From DATJSN01 sp035504095 (GTDB lineage Bacteria; Planctomycetota; Phycisphaerae; WQYP01), in contig DATJSN010000071.1 of the NCBI GenBank assembly GCA_035504095.1, positions 1-28,100 on the forward strand: DNA of 28,100 nt. Direction: 5' to 3'. The stretch's first letter is position 1. Every line of letters begins with the position of its first letter. This document shows positions 23,046 to 28,100 of this stretch, piece after piece. Position numbers and translations under genes: made by a program. The notes below the pieces were generated by a model that saw nothing but the letters and a program-made list of their open reading frames with translations, was not told the origin of the DNA and made no database searches.

Positions 23046-24560
23046 ATGGACGGCGGTTTATTCGAAAATCTTCGCAGGGAAAAATCACCTGGACGATCCG
23101 CTAAGGCTGTTTCCAAAAGCAACAGAGCGCCGGATGAGCATTCCGTTTCCAATCCGGTGCGAACGGTCAGTCAGGTCAATCATATGATCCAGGAAGCGCT
23201 TTCGGCGCAGCTTCCGGCTGTGCTGTTAGTGCGCGGTGAAATATCCAACTATTCGGTTTCCCAGAAAGGACACGTCTACTTTACGCTCAAGGACCCACAA
23301 GCTGAGCTGGGATGCGTGATGTGGCGCAGCGACGCAGTGCGTCTGAACTTTACCCCGCAAAATGGCCTCGCGGTGATCGCCCAGGGAGCGGTTCGGATTT
23401 ATGAACCCCAGGGCCGCATACAGTTTTACGCCGGCGTGCTGTATCCACAGGGGGCCGGCGCGCTGGAACTGGCATTCAGGCAATTGTGTGAAAAGCTGCG
23501 CTCTGCGGGACTTTTCGATGCCGCCCGCAAACGTCCGATTCCACGTCTTCCCGGACGCGTTGTCATCATCACCAGTCCAACAGGCGATGTGCTCCACGAC
23601 GTATTGATCACGGCCTACCGTCGTTTCCCCGGCCTGCACAGCATGGTTTTTCCGACTGCGGTGCAGGGTGCGGCGGCCGCGCCCCAAATCGTTCGGGCGA
23701 TCGAATTGGTCAATCAACATGCAGATCAAATCGGCGGAGTGGATCTGATACTTTTGGTTCGGGGCGGTGGATCAATTGAAGATTTATGGGCATTTAATGA
23801 AGAATCGGTGGCTCGCGCTATCGTGCAAAGCAGAATTCCCATTGCCACCGGCATCGGGCATGAACCGGATGTGACGATCGCCGATCTCGTCGCCGATTTA
23901 CGTGGCCCCACGCCCACCGGGGTAACCGAACTGACTATTCCCGATGTCGCGGTTTTAAATCGTGAGCTGCTCTCACAGGCTCGGCATCTTTCCCGTGATG
24001 TGATGCACCAGACCTCCGGCTGTCGCGGCGAACTTAAAGATAAAACTCGTGCCCTGACCGACGAATTTCGCTCGGTAGTTTTTGACGGCGCGCGAACATT
24101 GGAAAACTTCCGTGGACAGATTCAATCCATCGAACCGCGCCATGCGATTGCTCAGGGATGGAGGCGGATTGAAACCACGGAACATTCACTGTTCTCTGGC
24201 GTATCCGCTGTCGTTGGGCGATTGCGCACCGACCTTGCGACCTGGTCTGATCGCTTGCATGCCGCTTCACCGGAATCGAGGTTGGCACGCGCCGATGCCG
24301 GCCTGGAATCGCTAAAAGCCGCTTTGGTCTTCGGAGCCGGAACCCTCATGAGAGACCAAAAGCACCGGCTCGATGCGCTCGTTCGGAATCTTGAACTAAC
24401 CGGACCACAGGCCGTACTGCAGCGTGGTTTTACCATTACAACCGATCGGCATGGGGCGGTGATTCGCCAGGCGGCCCAGGCAATACCGGGTGAAAGGATT
24501 AATACACAAACTGCGGACGGGGCTTTTGCCAGCGTCATTGCGCCGATGCATAAGCCGTGA
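23046..24560 (+). CDS. xseA: Exodeoxyribonuclease VII large subunit
   Basis: XseA with XseB degrades single-stranded DNA to short oligonucleotides and works in mismatch repair and recombination clean-up. It has 504 residues: a charged extension of about 38, an OB-fold (about 42-140, VRGEISNYS and GHVYFTLKD), and the catalytic domain. The catalytic motifs ITSPTG (175-180), RGGGSIEDLWAFNEE (239-253) and GHEPDVTIADLVADLRGPTP (271-290) are intact, with His272 and Asp275 in the expected places. The third residue of HExD is Pro rather than the more common Thr. The C-terminal coiled-coil region and the LxRGFTITTD end are present. GAGAGG precedes the ATG. xseB begins 48 bp downstream. Confidence 0.96.
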   Translation: MDGGLFENLRREKSPGRSAKAVSKSNRAPDEHSVSNPVRTVSQVNHMIQEALSAQLPAVLLVRGEISNYSVSQKGHVYFTLKDPQAELGCVMWRSDAVRLNFTPQNGLAVIAQGAVRIYEPQGRIQFYAGVLYPQGAGALELAFRQLCEKLRSAGLFDAARKRPIPRLPGRVVIITSPTGDVLHDVLITAYRRFPGLHSMVFPTAVQGAAAAPQIVRAIELVNQHADQIGGVDLILLVRGGGSIEDLWAFNEESVARAIVQSRIPIATGIGHEPDVTIADLVADLRGPTPTGVTELTIPDVAVLNRELLSQARHLSRDVMHQTSGCRGELKDKTRALTDEFRSVVFDGARTLENFRGQIQSIEPRHAIAQGWRRIETTEHSLFSGVSAVVGRLRTDLATWSDRLHAASPESRLARADAGLESLKAALVFGAGTLMRDQKHRLDALVRNLELTGPQAVLQRGFTITTDRHGAVIRQAAQAIPGERINTQTADGAFASVIAPMHKP

Positions 24561-24608
24561 TTAAGGCTATAATTTGGTAGAGTGTTTTTCAGGAACGAAT
24601 TAAAAGTT

Positions 24609-24863
24609 ATGGTCAAAAAAGACGAAAAACAAATTTCTTTTGAACAGGCAATGACCCAACTGGAAAAAATTGTTTCCCAGATCGCTTCAGGGCAGATCGG
24701 TTTGGAGGAAAGCCTGGCCATGTATGAAAAAGGAATGGAACTGGTGCAACGTTGTCGGACGATTCTGGATCGGGCGGAAAAGCGCATTGAAATGCTATCA
24801 CAATCTAATGGCGGACTTTCAGCCGAGCCGATGAATTCTTCATCCGAAGATCAGGATGAATAA
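24609..24863 (+). CDS. xseB: Exodeoxyribonuclease VII small subunit
   Basis: This has 84 residues, the normal size of XseB, which binds the coiled-coil arm of XseA. The family pattern is clear: SFEQAMTQLEKIVSQIASGQIGLEESLAMYEKGMELV (residues 10-46) forms the two-helix core, then CRTILDRAEKRIEML. The C-terminal 18 residues are acidic and polar. The ATG at 24609 is chosen because homologues begin just before this core. An in-frame GTG at 24582 would add nine residues without a better ribosome binding site. It sits between xseA and the repeat-containing membrane protein in the plus-strand operon. Confidence 0.94.
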   Translation: MVKKDEKQISFEQAMTQLEKIVSQIASGQIGLEESLAMYEKGMELVQRCRTILDRAEKRIEMLSQSNGGLSAEPMNSSSEDQDE

Positions 24864-24898
24864 TTGCGGCGGACGGATTCTGCACTTGCGAGGGGTTC

Positions 24899-26107
24899 AT
24901 GCCCAAAACCACTTCTGAAAACGTTGATCTCGACATTGTCCGTTGGATATTGCTTGGTCTGGCGATCGTCGTCATATTCATCGGTTTTTTTTCCGGCGTC
25001 GCTTTGTATTCAATTCCGCTCAAATTCGGAAATTCCACGTTGTCTCCCATCTTATGGGTGCCGCTGGGTATTGCCGGGGGTGTTTTATTTGCTTTGCCAA
25101 TCCTTTTTGCTTCCATGCTTCTTAAAGCACACAAGGTCGAAATTCGCCGCCTGGCCGAATTAGGTCGATCGATCGAGCAGATGCAACAGAGACTCGTTGC
25201 GCTTGATTCAATCCGGCCTTTGACCGTTAAGCCTGCTGAACCGGAACGTCCGGGCATTTCATCCTTGCCGTCGGCGACGCCCTCGGCGCCGGTGTTTGAA
25301 CCCGCGGATGCGTCCCACATGATTGAACTGCTCGCCAGTATGCGCGACTTATTGCTGATGACCGACGTGCAGCGCCAACATTATGCCGCACGGGTCTGGG
25401 AGAAGAAGAAAGCTTTATTAATAGAGGAATTCCATGACCTCATCCGTCGTGAACAATGGGCCACCGCCGCCGCCGCCGTCGAGAGATTCCGTGAAAGTCT
25501 GCCCGGCGATCCCGTTGCCGATCAGCTTGGCTCCGAATTATCGCATCGGCATGCTCAGCGGATGCAGGAGGATATTGCCGCATATCGTAAGGAAATTGAA
25601 CCGCTGATGAGCATCAATTTGTGGGATCGCGTAAAAGAACTGATGGCACGTCTGGAAGCCAAATATCCTTCACAGGTCCAGGTGGCGGAACTTTCCGACA
25701 GAATCAATAAAGAATATCAGATATGGCGGAATGACGAATTTCAACGCCTGCTTGTTGAATACAAGGAAGCCGGCGATCATCGCCAGTGGCGGCGCGCCTA
25801 TAACATCGCCTTGCAGTTTTCGGAGCGGTTTTCCGACAACAAACTGGTGGATCGCATACGCCTGGACATTCCGACTCTGCAGCGCAATGCCGACATACAG
25901 GACTGCCAGGAACTGGTCCATCAGTTCAAGGACCTTTCCCAGCGCCATCGCTATGAAGAGGCGTTCGGGGTCGCCGAACGGGTCATCAGCACGTTTCCCG
26001 ATTCATCAGCGGCGGCGGACCTGCAAAAAATGCTTCCCAAACTCCAGGAATTGATTGAGCAGGAAAACGCCAGGCGGCGAACGTCCGCCGGTTTGGAAAT
26101 CACATAA
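24899..26107 (+). CDS. Hypothetical membrane protein with four 55-residue helical repeats
   Basis: I do not recognise a named family. The 402-residue protein has two N-terminal membrane helices (about 12-36 and 50-76), a short coiled-coil-like stretch (80-105), a Pro/Ala/Ser-rich linker (106-138) and a helical cytoplasmic domain. That domain contains four tandem repeats with an exact 55-residue period and no gaps. An aromatic recurs at W187, W242, W297 and Y352; a turn residue at P202, P257, S312 and P367; a hydrophobic residue at L210, L265, I320 and L375. Each unit reads like a TPR helix pair (QWxxAxxxxERFxxxxP) plus a linker helix. It lies 35 bp after xseB and 21 bp before the M24 peptidase gene. 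A membrane-anchored scaffold role is a guess. Confidence 0.85.
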   Translation: MPKTTSENVDLDIVRWILLGLAIVVIFIGFFSGVALYSIPLKFGNSTLSPILWVPLGIAGGVLFALPILFASMLLKAHKVEIRRLAELGRSIEQMQQRLVALDSIRPLTVKPAEPERPGISSLPSATPSAPVFEPADASHMIELLASMRDLLLMTDVQRQHYAARVWEKKKALLIEEFHDLIRREQWATAAAAVERFRESLPGDPVADQLGSELSHRHAQRMQEDIAAYRKEIEPLMSINLWDRVKELMARLEAKYPSQVQVAELSDRINKEYQIWRNDEFQRLLVEYKEAGDHRQWRRAYNIALQFSERFSDNKLVDRIRLDIPTLQRNADIQDCQELVHQFKDLSQRHRYEEAFGVAERVISTFPDSSAAADLQKMLPKLQELIEQENARRRTSAGLEIT

Positions 26108-26128
26108 TCGTTTATCAGTGGGAGTCAA

Positions 26129-27241
26129 ATGTCCGGGCAAAACATTCACCCGCCGAAATATATACAGAATCGTTGTGAGGCGCTTACCGCGGCGTTAGAA
26201 AAGCAAAAGCTTCCGGCTTTGCTGATCAGTTCATACGTCGATGTAAGCTACGTCACTGGTTTTGAAGGCGACGATTCCTGGGTGATTTTCACGCCCGAAA
26301 AAGTCTGGCTCATCAGCGATTCCCGGTATTCCGAGCAAATCCAGCGTGAGTGCCCGTGGGTCGTTCCTGTCATACGTAAAAAGGGCTTTGGCGAGGAACT
26401 CATGCGCATTTCACGGCGCGAGAAGATTTCCCTTCTGGGCGTTCAGGCCGAAACACTTACGCTCCTCCAATTCGGTGCGTTACAACGCGCCGCGCGCCCG
26501 GCGCGCCTTCGTCTTAAACCTGTGGACAATCTTGTAATTGAATTGCGTCACATCAAGGATGCGCATGAAATCAGTCTGATCGAAGAAGCGATAGTCATAG
26601 CGGAACAGGCTTTCGAAATCATCCGGAAAGCAATTCGCACCGGCATGACGGAAAACGATCTTGCCGGATTGCTTGTATATGAAATGCGCCGCCGTGGTGC
26701 GTCAGACGCCAGCTTTCAGCCGATTGTCGCGGTCGGCGCCAACGGCAGCCTGCCGCATTATCGTCCGGGTAATGTTAAAATCGGCCACAACACGCCCCTG
26801 CTGATTGACTGGGGCGCCTTATATCGCGCTTATCGTTCGGATCTGACGCGCATGCTTTTTCTGGGAAAAATCCCGGAAAAAATTCGCGAGATTTACCGGA
26901 TTGTTCTGGACGCTCAGCAAACCGCCATTGCCGCCGTTCGCCCGGGGCTCAGCGGTAAAAAAATCGACAAAATCGCCCGCGACATTATCGCCAAGGCGGG
27001 CTATGGCCCCGCGTTCGGTCACAGTTTGGGTCACGGCATTGGCCGCGATATACACGAGCAGATATCGCTTTCCCCCCGCAGCAAGGTTATCCTTAAGCCG
27101 GGAATGATTGTGACCGTTGAACCGGGAATATATCTGCCGGGCATCGGCGGCGTGCGGATAGAAGATGATGTGTTGGTGACTGAATCAGGTTGCCGGATGC
27201 TGAGTCATTTGCCCAAAGATATAAATTCCGCGCGGTTGTAA
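26129..27241 (+). CDS. M24 family aminopeptidase (Xaa-Pro peptidase-like)
   Basis: This cytoplasmic metallopeptidase of the pita-bread fold has 370 residues. Residues 1-135 form the creatinase-like N-terminal domain (YVTGFEGDDSWVIF, ISDSRYSEQ). The catalytic domain keeps all five metal ligands: Asp227 in LLIDWGA, Asp238 in SDLTRM, His302 in GHSLGHGIG, Glu331 in VTVEPGIYLPG and Glu345 in GVRIEDDV. It should remove N-terminal residues ahead of proline or cleave X-Pro dipeptides (PepP, PepQ or YpdF-like). Its position just upstream of accB-accC is common across bacteria. GGGAG precedes the ATG, and accB follows after 34 bp. Xaa-Pro aminopeptidase versus dipeptidase cannot be decided from sequence alone. 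Confidence 0.94.
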   Translation: MSGQNIHPPKYIQNRCEALTAALEKQKLPALLISSYVDVSYVTGFEGDDSWVIFTPEKVWLISDSRYSEQIQRECPWVVPVIRKKGFGEELMRISRREKISLLGVQAETLTLLQFGALQRAARPARLRLKPVDNLVIELRHIKDAHEISLIEEAIVIAEQAFEIIRKAIRTGMTENDLAGLLVYEMRRRGASDASFQPIVAVGANGSLPHYRPGNVKIGHNTPLLIDWGALYRAYRSDLTRMLFLGKIPEKIREIYRIVLDAQQTAIAAVRPGLSGKKIDKIARDIIAKAGYGPAFGHSLGHGIGRDIHEQISLSPRSKVILKPGMIVTVEPGIYLPGIGGVRIEDDVLVTESGCRMLSHLPKDINSARL

Positions 27242-27275
27242 AATTAATTTCCTTTATTGAATATGGAGTAGCCAT

Positions 27276-27722
27276 ATGGCCAAGGAAAGCTTTACTGATA
27301 ACAAACGCGTCAGGGAACTCATCAAACTTATGAATGAGAACGGCCTCTCGGAAATAGAGCTGGTCGAAGACAAAGCCAGTATTCGCATTAAACGCGAACT
27401 CACAGGGCCGGTTTCCGCCGTTGCGGCGGCTGTGCCTCATTCCGCCGCCGCGCCGGAAAAATCCGCCCAGTCCGATGAGGGGCTGCTCACGATTAAATCT
27501 CCGATGGTAGGAACGTTTTATGCCGCGGCCAATCCCGAATCCGAACCGTACGCGAAAGTCGGCGCGTTGGTGGATAAAAAATCCGTTGTCTGCATCATTG
27601 AAGCCATGAAAGTGTTCAACGAAATTCACGCCGAAGTTTCCGGTGTTATTACTAAAATTCTGGTCAGCAACGGCCAAGCGGTGGAGTTCAACCAGCCGTT
27701 GTTTCAGGTGAAGCCCGAATAG
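27276..27722 (+). CDS. accB: Biotin carboxyl carrier protein of acetyl-CoA carboxylase
   Basis: AccB carries the biotin that shuttles CO2 between biotin carboxylase (AccC) and the carboxyltransferase (AccAD). It has 148 residues, close to the usual size of about 155. Residues 8-40 form the N-terminal helix-strand dimerisation part (VRELIKLMNENGLSEIELVE). An Ala/Pro-rich linker (43-66) leads into the biotinyl domain (70-148), with SPMVGTFY before the conserved thumb and EAMKV containing Lys112, the biotinylated residue. The end VEFNQPLFQVKPE is typical. GGAG lies upstream of the ATG. accC follows after a 79-bp gap with a small hairpin. Confidence 0.97.
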   Translation: MAKESFTDNKRVRELIKLMNENGLSEIELVEDKASIRIKRELTGPVSAVAAAVPHSAAAPEKSAQSDEGLLTIKSPMVGTFYAAANPESEPYAKVGALVDKKSVVCIIEAMKVFNEIHAEVSGVITKILVSNGQAVEFNQPLFQVKPE

Positions 27723-27752
27723 TTTTAAGAGGCTCCAGATCCCCCATCCGAC

Positions 27753-27781
27753 GCGCGATTTTAATGGATGAAAGATCGCGC
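27753..27781 (+). other. Hairpin between accB and accC
   Basis: A perfect 7-bp stem, GCGCGAT (27753-27759) with ATCGCGC (27775-27781), has a 15-nt loop and no T-run. It may stabilise the accB message or pause transcription, and is too weak on its own to call a terminator. Confidence 0.3.
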
Positions 27782-27801
27782 CCGGCGTATATGAGGAAGG
27801 T

Positions 27802-28100
27802 ATGTTCTCGCGAATTCTTATAGCCAATCGTGGTGAAATCGCCCTGCGGATTATTCGCGCCTGCCGTGAATTGGACGTCGAAGTCGTGGCGGTCTATTCG
27901 GAAGCGGACCGTGACGCCGCGTACCTCAAACTCGCCGACGAAGCCATCTGCATCGGCCTCGGACCGGCCGGCGAAAGCTATTTGAACATCCCGCGTATTA
28001 TTTCCGCCGCCGAAGTCGCGGACGTGCAGGCCATTCATCCGGGTTACGGCTTTCTTTCCGAAAACGCCCATTTTGCCGACGTTTGCCGAAGCTGCAAAAT
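27802..28100 (+). CDS. accC: Biotin carboxylase subunit of acetyl-CoA carboxylase, N-terminal part
   Basis: The frame opens at ATG 27802, right after AGGAAGG, and reads to the window edge without a stop (about 99 codons). It begins MFSRILIANRGEIALRIIRA and continues with VVAVYSEADRDAAYLKLADEA, IHPGYGFLSENAHFA. These are the signature blocks of the biotin carboxylase N-terminal domain (PreATP-grasp). AccC uses ATP and bicarbonate to carboxylate the biotin on AccB. The ATP-grasp domain lies outside the window. It is the last visible gene of the long plus-strand operon starting at cdaA. Confidence 0.97.
   Translation, partial: MFSRILIANRGEIALRIIRACRELDVEVVAVYSEADRDAAYLKLADEAICIGLGPAGESYLNIPRIISAAEVADVQAIHPGYGFLSENAHFADVCRSCK

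Noticed and set aside
24152..24787. 211-codon open frame antisense to xseA/xseB
   Set aside because: It is fully antisense to two well-supported genes, its Ser/Arg-rich product is of shadow type, and no motif is seen.
27093..27827. 244-codon open frame antisense to the M24 peptidase gene and accB
   Set aside because: It is antisense to conserved genes, crosses three of them, and its composition is that of a shadow frame.

Overview
The window looks like an ordinary chromosomal stretch of a Gram-negative-type bacterium from the PVC group. A planctomycete, probably of the Phycisphaerae, is my best guess. The grounds are a fused CysN-CysC with a diverged APS-kinase half, a diadenylate cyclase with a changed DGA motif next to a YbbR-like protein, FHS-family sugar transporters, and an M24 peptidase directly upstream of accB-accC. 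This placement is inference from gene content; no rRNA or marker search was possible. I see no phage, IS element, CRISPR array, origin or rRNA.

Layout. 1-729 (minus): a small NadR/Ttd14-like P-loop ATPase followed by the start of a LOG-family nucleotide hydrolase that runs off the left edge. 754-874: a nested palindromic, MITE/REP-like element. 1019-1091 (minus): tRNA-Lys(TTT). 1367-4207 (plus): cysD-cysNC for sulfate activation, behind a good promoter that overlaps an inverted repeat. 4238-5470 (minus): a membrane GT2 glycosyltransferase. 5686-6984 (plus): a TauE/SafE anion exporter with its DUF1634 partner. 6987-10395 (minus): two FHS/FucP-type sugar:H+ symporters; one carries an insertion of about 180 residues, and the other has a hairpin over its ribosome binding site.

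10683-15088 (plus) is a phosphate uptake locus in the order pstB, pstS, pstC, pstA. An intrinsic terminator follows pstB, an 11-bp-period Pho-box-like promoter precedes pstS, and a second strong terminator lies between pstS and pstC. 15117-15188 (minus) is tRNA-Gly(GCC) with its own promoter. 15241-18245 (minus) is accA-pyrE-LPG-synthase-TM-like protein; the last two overlap by ATGA. 18481-21631 (plus) is a NitT/TauT-type ABC importer made of a duplicated permease, an ATPase and a free-standing AAA-associated domain protein, with no binding protein beside it.

21697-28100 (plus) is a long, tightly spaced probable operon: cdaA, a ybbR-like gene, xseA, xseB, a membrane protein with four ungapped 55-residue repeats, an M24 peptidase, accB, and accC, which runs off the right edge. 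It links c-di-AMP synthesis, exonuclease VII and the biotin-carrying half of acetyl-CoA carboxylase. accA lies about 9 kb away on the other strand and accD is not in the window.

I found no clear new defence or mobile system. The best leads are the 55-residue-repeat membrane protein, the FucP-like protein with the periplasmic insertion, the APS-kinase and diadenylate-cyclase motif changes, the orphan ABC importer, the palindromic element, and the cis-regulatory structures upstream of cysD, the sugar transporters and pstS.
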